Positions 32,528-42,897 of a DNA stretch of 49,433 nt are shown here, piece after piece (within the stretch, counting starts at the first letter, position 1; every line of letters starts with the position of its first letter). The translations under genes were made by a program, and so were the position numbers. Under the pieces are notes generated by a model. That model had not been told where the DNA came from. It worked only from the letters and a program-made list of their open reading frames with translations, and did not search any database. The stretch comes from Coprinopsis marcescibilis (taxonomy: Eukaryota; Basidiomycota; Agaricomycetes; Agaricales; Psathyrellaceae), in NCBI GenBank assembly GCA_004369085.1, contig ML210346.1:1-49433 (forward strand), in the 5' to 3' direction.

Positions 32528-35500
32528 TCAACTTCGCCAGTCCCCCGTCAAAAGCCTTGTGACCTTCCTCCTCATGCTCAGAAGAGCTTTAAACGCACTA
32601 GTCGCAGTAAACTTCTTCTTGTGCTTCACCATCTCCACCTGAATCAACAGAGGCCTCTTCGCAGCATCAAACATATCCACCACATCCCACGCATTCCTAC
32701 ATGTGCCCCCCGGGTCTACCCTCCTGTATCGATGACACCTCCCTCCTTTGCTCAAGAAGTCACCCAAAAAGTTGGTCTTGAAGTCCCGTTCGCGTGTAAC
32801 CCCGGGAGCATTCTCCACATCCTCCCAACCAATCGTAAGCATAATCACGTTGTTAAACGCTTCAGCCCCACAAAGATCCTTGAACACGCTCATGTTCCCC
32901 CTTCCCGTGCTCGTCACACGACTCGCCCCAATATCGAAAAAGTAGAGGATACCGCTGAGTGTAACTTGTTTGCGATATCTACAAATCAGTGTAAGAATGG
33001 GAAATGAACGATGGGAAAGGGCAGTACGTACGTGCGCTCCAACCACGTTGCGATCGTGTGCAAAGTCGTCCTATCGTCCACCTTTGTCCGATCAAAGCCA
33101 GGTGTGTCAACGATGAAGACACGTCGCGAACCATCCATGAGATGCTCGCAACCGTATATTTGTATCTCGTTCGTGCAAGAGTCGATGGAGTTGCCCACTG
33201 GGGCGACGGTAGAACCCATCAAGTCGTTTATGTACTAGAAAGGCGCGATGAGTAAGTTTAGCACCAACAACAAGGTCTTTATATGGAACATACAGTACTC
33301 TTCCCCGTTCCCGTTGCACCCATTACCCTAAGAAGACGCAAACAAGTAAGGTGAGTGAGGAGGGTGAATGGTCGATAGACAATACAGTACATACGCAATA
33401 ATGATATCCTCGTCCCTAAATTGGTGTTCGGGTCCCAAGAGCGGAATGAGCGTCACGGGAGGCGGGGGCGGATGAGGGACAATAACCCCACTAAACGACT
33501 TGGGCAGTGAGAGTGGAGACTCCACTCGAGTTCGCGAAGTGCTGGTCGTAGTCGCATAATAGTCAAATGAAGTCGAGGACGGTGACGAGACTCTGCGCTC
33601 TTCAGGTGGATTCGGTGGGACAAGGGCTGAAAACGAAGGATAATCAGCCCGATATTCGAAATTAAAACAGAGAAAGCGAAGAGAACGAAACAGGGACTTA
33701 CGGGGTAGCTGAAAAGTGTTAGACCTAACCCTCGGATTAACCCTGTTATCCCACAAATGGGAACAGATGTCGGTCTGCGGAGGCTCTGGTACCCTCTCAG
33801 CAACGACACCAGCAGAATCCATGGCGGTCAAAAACTCCCTAATGGTTGGCCTCTTGTTCGGCCTGGTCGCCCAGCACTTGTTCGTCCACTCCCACATCAC
33901 GCTCGACAGCATGAGCGGAGGTTGTGGGTACGGCTTATTCTCCCTGATCGCCATCATCCTCACAAATGGACCCATTATCTCACAAAAGCGCGGTTTCCCT
34001 GTGAATATCTGAGGGCGGCGACAAAGAATTGTTGATCAGCACAGTGTTGAGAAGATATAAAGCGCCAACGTGAACAGATAGTTTATTGCCTACCTCGTAA
34101 CAAACGCACCCAAACGAGTATACGTCACTCGCCATTGTCCTTTCGGCCGCACTGTTATGGGGCCCCACAGCTGACCCAGTACTCAGCCTGTTGCTCGCTG
34201 CCGAATCTTCATTGTCAAGTTCCCCGAACAGAATCTCCGGTGCAGTGAAGAGCTCATTTCCGGTCGTGCTCGTGCACAGAGGGGAGCTGGCGGTGGCGAT
34301 GCTTGAGTCCACAATCAGCTTTGATAAGCCGAAGTCTGCGAGGCACGCCCGTCCAGCAGAGGTTATCAGGATATTGTTCTGTATAAAAGTAATCAGGAAC
34401 GAGTAAAGACAAGATTTGATCAACAGACATACCCCTTTGAGATCGCCATGTATAAACGGCGGATTGAAGTTATGTAGGTACTCCAATCCTTGAGCGATAT
34501 CGAGCACCTATCATACATTCAGAGTTGCCTTTGTCAGAGGTCAAACAGCGAATAATCATACCAGTCCAGCCCTATCAGCCTTAGGATTTATCGCCAGGTA
34601 CTCGATGGCATTCCCATTCTCCATCCAAGGGGACAGCAGTGCCATCCTCTCTCCCTCCGTATCTTCGTGCGGACGCCAGCAATATATGCCATAGAACGGA
34701 AGTACGTTAGGGTGATTGAACTGGCTCCACATGATGGCCTCCCGTCGGTGGTTCTGTCAAAGATCGTAAGTCAAGAGGGAAGCTTAGTACACGAAGGTCA
34801 CACCTGCAGTAGCTTCTGTGGTGCCTTTACGGTAACACGCATCACTTTCAGCGCGACAGGCTGGTCCACAATCCTCCCTCTCCATATGTCACCAAAGCTG
34901 CCGCCAGCTATCGCACTGGTACCCTCGACAATGACCACATCATTGTGGATGAGCGACCTCGGGAAGAGTCCCGTCTTCTTCGATAGCTTGAGCAGTCCGT
35001 TGAGGAAGCGAGAGTGAGAGGCTTTCAGTTTCTCCTGAATGAGCAACTATCGATCGAAAGTGTCCGTCAGCAACTATCTTGATATGATTGCACTCGGATG
35101 TAGTGTAATATGAGACTCACAGATTGAAAGAGGTCGATTAGATTCTGCTCCCTTGCTGGGACGATGTTGGGTGCGATCGTGAAGAACTGCCTCCGTGACT
35201 CGGTTTCGGGCTCGATGACCTTGATGAGGCGCAGTGCCATGTGGTAGATGTCCGCATGCATGACGTCCTGCGCCGCACTTTGCAGGGNNNNNNNNNNGTA
35301 ATATGAGACTCACAGATTGAAAGAGGTCGATTAGATTCTGCTCCCTTGCTGGGACGATGTTGGGTGCGATCGTGAAGAACTGCCTCCGTGACTCGGTTTC
35401 GGGCTCGATGACCTTGATGAGGCGCAGTGCCATGTGGTAGATGTCCGCATGCATGACGTCCTGCGCCGCACTTTGCAGGGTTTCAGTCTAGAGTATGCGC

Positions 35501-36007
35501 AGCGAGCCATCTCAACGCGAGTACCGTTTGAAACGAAAGCGGGCTCACCAAGGGGTTGAAGCTAATTATATGGACGAGCACCTCTTTGATGGATTGGTAC
35601 TGAGGGAGCTGGTCGGTGAAGCTGGTGTTGGACCAGCGATTGTGGAGCTTGTGGAAGACGCTGAGACGCCTGTTGGCACAGTTAGTTTGTTAGCGAGATG
35701 GGTTGACTGAGCGTAGACAGATGTACTGACTCGTCATTGTGTACGTTGAGGAGTGACGCGTAACAAAAGAGATTCAGCCGCTGAATCCGCGAGTCAGTGC
35801 CGGATATAGAACATAGTTTCGGGGTAAACATACTGGAAATAGGCCTTGCACGATCGTCGTCGCGAATGGACGACTGGCCTCCGGGAATTGGCTTATTGAC
35901 TGAGAAAGATAAGCGGAGTTGTGGTCTAGCCAGTGAGCCTCATCGTCGGAAGGTACATTGAAGTGTTGAAGGGTGTTGGCGATACTGCGGAACAATATGT
36001 CCTCCAT
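32528..36007 (-). CDS. Kinase-GTPase fusion protein (copy B)
   Basis: The inverted paralogue of the gene at 21820. From the ATG at 36007 (MEDILFRSIANTLQHFNVPS) the same exons follow. The kinase has GTSAIAGGSFGDIWRGR, VALKVM, HGDLKG-NNIL and LADFGLSK; then come the linker and the G domain with GATGTGKST, VDTPGFD and MLTIGWEDV (TTxW drifted to TIGW). The C-terminus differs from copy A: it ends in a basic helix (FKALLSMRRKVTRLLTGDWR) rather than a second linker. All splice sites that I checked are kept. The coding sequence is interrupted by the 10-N gap at 35288-35297, and the 183 bp on each side are identical, so the real gene is probably intact and shorter by 193 bp. A TGA closes the frame upstream, so the longer N-terminus possible in copy A is not available here. 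Confidence 0.8.
35105..35480. repeat. 183-bp exact duplication around an assembly gap
   Basis: 35105-35287 and 35298-35480 are identical over their full length (both from GTAATATGAG to CTTTGCAGGG) and are separated only by N bases. Copy A of the gene has a single copy of this segment. This is the signature of two contigs whose overlapping ends were scaffolded instead of merged. Confidence 0.93.
35288..35297. other. Assembly gap, 10 N
   Basis: Ten consecutive N bases, a conventional placeholder for a gap of unknown or negative size. It lies within an exon of the copy B kinase-GTPase gene. Confidence 0.98.
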
Positions 36008-36145
36008 CGTCGAGCCTGGAAGGTGGCGGAAGGATTTGAGTCCCCTCAAGAGCAGAACAAAACTGTGGCCAACTCGAAGCGGCGACTTATGTATGGAAGT
36101 TTCCGTTACTGAGGCCGGTGATAGGGTCGAGGATATGAAAAGGCC

Positions 36146-37316
36146 GTCCTCTGTTCAGGCCGTTGCCTCGTTGTGAACGATGACGTACGTATCATCAGTA
36201 CTATTTCGAGCACGTTCCTGCACCATATGACCTTGAAATTAATTTGCTGAAGCGCTCAGAACTAGAGGCCAGTTAAACATGCCACAGGAAGGGTTGAACG
36301 GTCAGGTTTAGAGGTACCGAGTATTCAGGAAGTCTGTGCGTAAGGGAGCGGTATCACGTCGATTGAAACACAATAAACTAGGCGCTGGAGATGATGATCA
36401 TGAAGTTTGCGGAGTGCGGGAGGAACAGGGGGGAGCATGGAGGATCGAGCCCCAGCAACGTCATATCGACCCTAACCCTAATATTCGGCGCTTGCCGGGA
36501 AGTTCCAGAGCAGTCGGGCCGACTCCAGACTGCCCTACGAGTAATTACCGTGCGCTCCCATGTTCAGCAGCCGCCATGATCTCTGAGGCTGTCGGGTCTG
36601 GTCTTATTTCCCTCTGGGCCCCATGGTTGCAGCGAAAGCATATACCTGGCTCAGATGGACGGGACAAGAAGGCTCAGGGTACCGTACATTTTGTTTGGCT
36701 CAACGACTCACAGGCGAGTAGCACTCGTCTCCACTTCCCATTTCTATTACGTACTTGGGGCAGAGCTTTTCGTATACCACAGATCTCACTTCGGTAAGAA
36801 TCTCTGACTGGTCTCTACAGGGTATGGGTATTTACATGGAACAGGAGGGCTCAGGGCAGCTGGGGCATTCAGTTTTAATTTTACAGTTTCGGCATCTCAG
36901 TTGGTTCTCTCGAATTGTGCCTTACGTCTGAAATGATTGCTCGTGACGAAACAGCTGACCAGCGGATCCTTTCATGGATGCTAAGGTTATTTTTGTACCC
37001 TCCACTGCATCTTCACGCGTTGAAGGGTCTCGCGCTTCCAAATTCTGTAGAATGACTTTCAGAAACAGTCACAGAACGCAAAAACACCTCTAGAAGTTCG
37101 CGGGCCTAACGAGAATGAGAGACATCCGGGCCTGTCGCGGTCGTTGTGATACTAATCTTTTGGACTCACGTATTGATAGACATCCGAGTCACAGGTTAAG
37201 GCTTTGGAACCCGCCGCACTCGGCCTGCAACTCAAAATTCGGATATAAATTCCACCCCCCAGTGGACCCTTACGTCGCTTGGCCTCCCCTCTCTGTCACC
37301 AGGCCATCTAGCAACT
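36146..37316. other. Intergenic upstream of the lectin gene
   Basis: No gene is supported. A 153-codon plus-strand frame at 36336-36797 has no motif and no splice context. A GGATATAAAT TATA-like sequence near 37240 lies about 75 bp before the lectin ATG and is a credible promoter element. Confidence 0.45.
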
Positions 37317-38673
37317 ATGTCCCCCTCAGCTTTCCAAGTTGTATCCTTCTTCTTTCTTGCTCTTGCCGGTGTCACTAAAGCCCAAACCTATACCATCCTC
37401 AACAACTGCCCCACTGCGATCGACCTCTTCATTGGGCTTGATTCTCAAGGGAGCTTGGGCACCGGCCAAACCCTCGTCAGGGCTGAACTTGGTCCTAACG
37501 CTGGGTTCTTCTATACTACGACTAACGGTGGCCAAGTGAACGGGAACCTTGTCGCTGCTCGTGCTGGCTTCTTCCTAGAGGTACGTTATACAAGAGGTTT
37601 TGATGCTCCATAGTATAACTTTGGCACCAATAGCCAACCTACTGGTACTACTACATAGTCCGCGACCAAAACCCCAACAACTTCAACACGGGCATTAGCA
37701 TTACACCCGACAAACCACCTGTACGTTCCTCTCTTTTTCACCCACAGTGTTTCCATTCTACCATGTATCTTATGCTGATCTTCCCTGGTTTACTAGGCCA
37801 ACGGCTTCTGCACTGTCGCAACCTGCAACCAAGGCAACTGTCCCGAAGCTTACAATTCTCCACCCGTGTTTCACTCGCCCATCCCACCCCCAGCAAACGC
37901 GCCAGCCCAAAACCCGCCTATCTATCAATGCAAGGAACCCGGCGTGAATTTCTTGATCACGTACGTTCAAATCCCCTTGCGTTCCGGGGTTATCTATTAT
38001 ACCGATTTGCATCGTCAATCTAATGACCGTGTCCCCCTCTAGGTTCTGCCCCTCGGGTACCTGGCCAACCCCACCAGGCGTTGAAGTCAAGCCCAACTTT
38101 GTCGACAACAAGTGTATGGATGTGCGGGCTGCGGTATTTGCTAACGGAACTCCAGTTCAAATGTACGTCCTAGGTGTTGGATTTCACTATTTGGTATCCT
38201 TCAAGAGCTGACCAGTTTATTAGTTATGACTGCAACGGGACTAACGCTCAAAAATGGATCATTCGACAAGGAACCGGCCAAGTTCGCGTTGCAGGGACTA
38301 ATTTCTGTCTCGATGCCAGTTCTAGTATGTGACATTCTCCTATATACCAAGCGCGATACCCTCAATTAACATACCTGATCTCTGACCAGACCCCGGAAAT
38401 GCCGTACAAATGAAGCTGTGGCAATGCTTCGACAATCTCCCTGCACAACAGTGGGACTTTACGATCGATAATCGCATTGTGTTGAACAACAGAGGTGAGT
38501 CTTCCATCTTCTGCTCACAGTTTGGGCTATCGCTGGGTCTGGAACGCTAATGAGCTTGCGTTCTAGGACTGTGCCTGGATCTCCCTGGTGGGAGCTTGGC
38601 GAACAGTAACGTCTTGCAAACTTATCAGTGCGCAAACGGGAACACGAACCAGATTTGGTCTTTGGGACTCTAG
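37317..38673 (+). CDS. Secreted thaumatin-like/ricin-B (beta-trefoil) lectin protein
   Basis: Seven exons, all with canonical GT-AG introns. The ATG at 37317 gives a signal peptide (MSPSAFQVVSFFFLALAGVT, cleavage about KAQ). The N-terminal part (YTILNNCPTAIDLFIG through SITPDKPPANGFC, with several cysteines) resembles the thaumatin-like fold of fungal secreted glycopeptides. A Pro-rich bridge leads to a C-terminal ricin-type beta-trefoil. The trefoil shows CMDVRAAVFANGTPVQ, then QKW, FCLDAS, QQW, LCLDLPGG and QIW, that is three QxW-type repeats of one carbohydrate-binding domain. No enzymatic toxin chain is present; this is the sugar-binding fold only. The stop is at 38671-38673. A secreted, glycan-binding defence or cell-wall role is typical for such fungal proteins but not shown here. 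The thaumatin-like assignment is less sure than the trefoil. Confidence 0.85.
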
Positions 38674-40034
38674 TCCCAAAAGGTTCCAACCCAGGTCGAT
38701 TAGGTGTCCTCAAAGACTTTTCTACTTGCTTCTATTCCTACTGATCTTTATTTTACTACATTGAATGCTCAGATCTCAGACTACGGACAACTATGGCATT
38801 TCGTGCCGTGAACCTTTCCCTTTCGATTATGATTTTGCCTTTATGAACTATCAGGACTTTATGTTTTGCGGACTTCACGTCGTATAGCCATGTTTGTATA
38901 GTAGTCACCAGCTGAGGACTTGGACTTGTAATACAGCATGTGTATCTTTTAACTTTGCGAATAAAGTTGCGAGCTACAGTAGGCATGTACCACCGGCGAT
39001 TGCCGTTGATCGCGGGAAGCTCCGCGATAATCCTTCATCGGCGGCGCAGTCCGTTCTTCTCCGGCAGCGTTGAGACATTACCTCCTATTGTCGAAAGGGG
39101 CGTAATTTTACAGTGCCGGTGAGTCTGAACGCGCCCTTTACGAGGTCGCTGTAAACTTATTCGCCTAACCTAGACACCCAGACAGAAGAATGCGAACTCA
39201 CCGAGATTTGCCACCGCTTTTAAATTAGCGGTTGGGCGTCTCTCCAGCCGTTTCGTACTGCATTCCATGATGCAAGGGCCTAGCGAGCCTTGCGTTTGCT
39301 ATATCTTTGCTTTAAGTTTGCATCTGCTTCAGTCAGAAGTCTGGTGTGGCGTAAGCACGTCCTTAAGACACTGAAACGAAGGTGAGCTCATTTATTTGTC
39401 AGGTATTGAACGTTGCCCGAAGACCGTGCCTGCCCATTGCCCAGAAGTTCCCTTAATACCCGAATAATGTGTCTGTAATCGAGCCGCTATCAGCCGAGCA
39501 AACGACTACCTGCCCCTTACGGTCCTTACCTGACACCCACTGCCGTAAATTTGCCCATCGCCTACCGTCTGTCACGGCTAGCTCAACACGCCGGCGCTTG
39601 TGCATCCTCAATATCCCAAGTCGGAAAGAAGGTATGTAGGCAAATTGCTCATCTCAAGCCTCAGGGCCAGGCAATCGACGGGTGCAATGCTGACCGAATT
39701 GGAGTTTACCTTCCAGAGATACGGTACAATGTACGCCCAACCACGTTTCACAAAACATGAAGCGAATAAGGGTGATCATATGCCCATTCGAGCTGTGATG
39801 AACGACGTTATTTCAAAGGGGTGTTGGCTCCCTGCCGTTGGCGCTCATTTTATTCGCAGCTCTCAGCCGCGTAGTACCACTTTCGCGAGTAAATCTACAA
39901 CCAACGCGAGGCCATCACGCATCGGAATGTAATTAAGTCACTCTTTGGTAAGTGAGCACTGATTGAGCGTGCTTCTTCAGACAGAAGGCATCTCTTCATG
40001 TTTTATCTACCTCAATTAATCGACCTGACACCCG
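38674..40034. other. Intergenic, 1.36 kb
   Basis: No gene is supported. A perfect 7-bp stem (ATCGCGG / CCGCGAT, 39009-39028) follows the 14-mer ATTGCCGTTGATCG, which also occurs beside the hairpin in the 115-bp minisatellite at 21.4 kb. Short frames at 39551-39932 have no recognisable content. Confidence 0.45.
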
Positions 40035-42540
40035 ATGTACAGCCTGTATCTTGCGGTAGAGGCACAAGAAGCGTATTCAAACACGACCTTGGCACGCTAT
40101 CCGTTAGGACTCCTTTTCGTCTGCTCACACGAGGGCTCTGGCGAAACACGCTATCTCTTTCTGCTTTCTCCAACATTTAGCATTTTAGCTTGCCTTTTCA
40201 TTGACACGTCGCAAATAACTCAAGAGCCGCGTTCACTCGACAGCTCAGACGATAGAACTAGTAAGCTCTATCTTATTCTACCTGTTCTACCGAATTCCTT
40301 AACTTCCACAAGTTGACACTGACTCTGTGGGACGCACCGTCGTCAACAACGGCCCCGAAACGCAACTGTCCCACGTTTTACCCTGCAAATGCAGTCTTCG
40401 TGGAAGGAATCTCGTCGTGTGTATCGATGGAATTACCTCGAAGGATTCCAGAATGAAGGTAAGCAGTCACCACCATTTGTGTAGTTACATTTGGAACCCC
40501 AAAAATTGATTTCTAAATTCTAGAGCTCCAACGTTTCCGATCTCTACGACCTCATCCTGAAGGATAGTCAGAGTAACCAGCTGGTCTGGTATGACCAGGA
40601 CATGGATCATCAGAGAAAGGCACAACGTCGCGGCTCGATGCTTGGCCAGTCTGGCGGGGTTGAGCACAATCGAAATTCTCTGCTCAGGAATCGCAGCTCT
40701 TTCAGCAGCTACTACCAGTCCAGCGTGGGCCGTCGTCACTCGCAGGTCATCCAGCAGACGAAAGACAAAGACAGTCGTGGCGTGCCATTTCCTAGAAACG
40801 AAGAGACCGTCAACCAGGCCGGGAATGAAACTGTTGCCTCCACGTGTGTACTATTCCGTGTTCCATTCCTTCCCTTCATGCTGACTCTGGCCATCTCCAG
40901 ACCCTCGACGGACGATGAAGAAGATCAGACTCTGCTTGAGGCATATTGCTGGCTGTCAGAGAATTATCAGGAAACTGACAAAATCTTCTTGTTTGGTAAG
41001 CGACGTGTCTGTCGTACATCATTCCGGCAGTGCACTGACCTTGCATCAAAGGGTTCGCGAAGGGTGCCTACCAAGTACAGAGGCTCTCTTTAATGATCAA
41101 CCAGGTTTGTTTCTTAAGTAGAGCGATAGAGGCGTGTGGCAGCTGACGTCGCTGCATAGATCGGCCTTGTAATAAAGACAGAAAGCAAAGATGTCATGTC
41201 GAACGCAAGCGCGTGAGTCAGATTGGTTTGTTGCCGGTCATTCAGCTCATCAATACATCTAGCGCCTATCTAAAGTTTTGCTCAGAACGGAAGAAAGGTC
41301 TGGTCGCGTGGCTACAAACGAAGATCAGGTGGGACAGCTCGGAAGCGAGTTTCGACCCAGGACTTTACCGCCAAGTTAGAGCGCACTTTGTGGGGGCATG
41401 GTAAGCCTCATGCTCAATTCGACTGAATCTTGCTGACCACGTTTCGTAAGGGACACGACCTCGCCCGAATCAGGTCCTCCTGTTGACGCATCAGAGGGAA
41501 TGGTACATGTGTGCCATTTCCGCCATGCCTTAGCACTTGACGAGCGAGTCAAGAAACCTCAATATGCATGGGGAAGATTCGGAGTAGACCCAGATATAGC
41601 ATTCCGTCAACAAGCGGAGGAGTTCTCTGATATACAGGAAGTCTGGTTTGCAGGAACCCATTTGGATTTGTGAGCATTCCCCGTCCCGCTCCGCTACAGA
41701 TAAGCGATTGACGCTGAATTTTATTCAGGGGCGGTGCCCGAAAGCAGAAACTTGGTAGAGATCGAAGCAGAGCTCCGCTGAGATGGATGGTTTCTGAGGC
41801 CATGAAGACTGGTCTTCTCATCTCCGAGGATTCCTACAAACGCTGCGCTTATAACCGACTCGAGCTAACTAAGTCATTTTGGCTATGGCGACTACTCAAG
41901 TGAGTACTAATTTCTAAGGCTAGTCCATGGCTAACTGGGGCAAAATCGACCGTAGGGACGCTGCACTTCCCAGGCGACAAATCTTCCCTGGACAGAAGAT
42001 CCATAGTTCATTCATTCTAGCGTGGAATGAATGCAGGTACACCCCAAGGGCTCGACCGCCCAAAGAGTGTCGTGACATTTGGACCCGTCTGCGCCAGAAT
42101 GGGCTCGTACACCCTGACGAGTGGTTGACGGTTGATGCATACGAATATGCCCAAATAGCGATGGAGGTATTTGCGAACAACTCGGGGGAGGTTGTTCGCC
42201 CGGTTTTTGAGAAGATGATGCAACTTGGTACGTCCATTAAGAGGATCTCTACCCATCTCTCAATCTAACGGTGTAAAATCTAGCCGATGGCCCACAGGCC
42301 TTATATGAAGCGGTCCTTATTGCTATCAACGGGCGCCATCGCCTTCTATCTCACAAGAAGCACGAACTCCTGAAAGAGGTAATTGCAATTCTTGTTCCAG
42401 ACAATGGGGCAAGCCGACTTCGACGACTTCAATCAAGGTCAAAGGTGTCTCCAGGCTTGACGGATCTCTTGACGAGGGACGACTACAAGGAGGCAGCCGA
42501 AGACTTCCTGAACAAACTGACGATCACCAAGAAGGAGTGA
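40035..42540 (+). CDS. DUF2235 alpha/beta-hydrolase-like protein, nucleophile lost
   Basis: About nine exons. The family start block RNLVVCIDG is present (about 40405-40430), but the usual GTxNQFG continuation is ITSKDS. Later blocks are LLEAYCWLSENYQETDKIFL, HVCHFRHALALDERV, EVWFAGTHLDLGG and APLRWMVSEA, all in the DUF2235 order. The nucleophile elbow, normally GFSRGA, reads GFAKGA, so the serine is replaced by alanine across a normal splice join (near 41050). The segment between the first block and the elbow is a non-homologous, basic, Ser/Arg-rich stretch. It ends with one helical module (DGPQALYEAVLIAIN on) of the kind repeated in the neighbour and stops at 42540. The 5' end is uncertain: 40035 is the first in-frame ATG if the intron 40261-40312 is used. 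Likely a catalytically dead paralogue. Confidence 0.75.
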
Positions 42541-42897
42541 CTGACTAAGTATATTAATTAATTGTATGCCCTAAGCCTATCTATGGGATCCATTTTATGA
42601 AATCCAAATATGTTTCCATATCATTAAGTACTCATGGCTTTCGCCCGGGGCCTCCCCGAATCTTGATAAATGACCTCACCACCCGCGCGACTGCACCACG
42701 TGCCATTGAGACGCATGGCACGTGTATGCCCTCAAATTTCAATTGACAATGAAACACAATTCATGTCACAAGAATTCACCTCCAGCTGACTCTTGAGCCT
42801 CGAGGTGTGTCGTTATGAGCCCTTGAAAGCTAGCTCTATAAGTACAAGCATGTATAGTTCTCGCACTGCCCACATCACGATCAACTACTAACAGCTC
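42541..42897. promoter_or_regulatory. Promoter region of the DUF2235-WD40 gene
   Basis: A CTATAAGT sequence at 42836-42843 sits about 55-60 bp before the ATG at 42898 and is a plausible TATA box. An ACGTG-containing inverted motif near 42697-42722 (CCACGTGCC ... GGCACGTG) gives two E-box/G-box-like CACGTG sites 20 bp apart, possible bHLH targets. Confidence 0.45.

Larger units (their letters stand above)
32600..36145 (-). repeat. Right arm of the 3.35-kb inverted duplication
   Basis: Reverse-orientation match to 21945-25295. The extra length compared with the left arm comes from the duplicated segment and N gap at 35105-35480. The stretch 32944-34649 is identical to its partner, while the outer parts carry scattered substitutions, for example five amino-acid changes in 82 residues around the kinase glycine loop. 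Confidence 0.9.

Noticed and set aside
35074..35454. 126-codon frame reading through the N gap
   Set aside because: Created by the duplicated 183-bp segment and the Ns; not a biological frame.
36336..36797. 153-codon plus-strand frame before the lectin gene
   Set aside because: No domain, odd composition and no intron signals consistent with a gene.
37317..38673. Possible AB-type toxin because of the ricin-B fold
   Set aside because: Only the lectin fold is present; there is no catalytic toxin chain, and such trefoils are common in harmless fungal secreted proteins.
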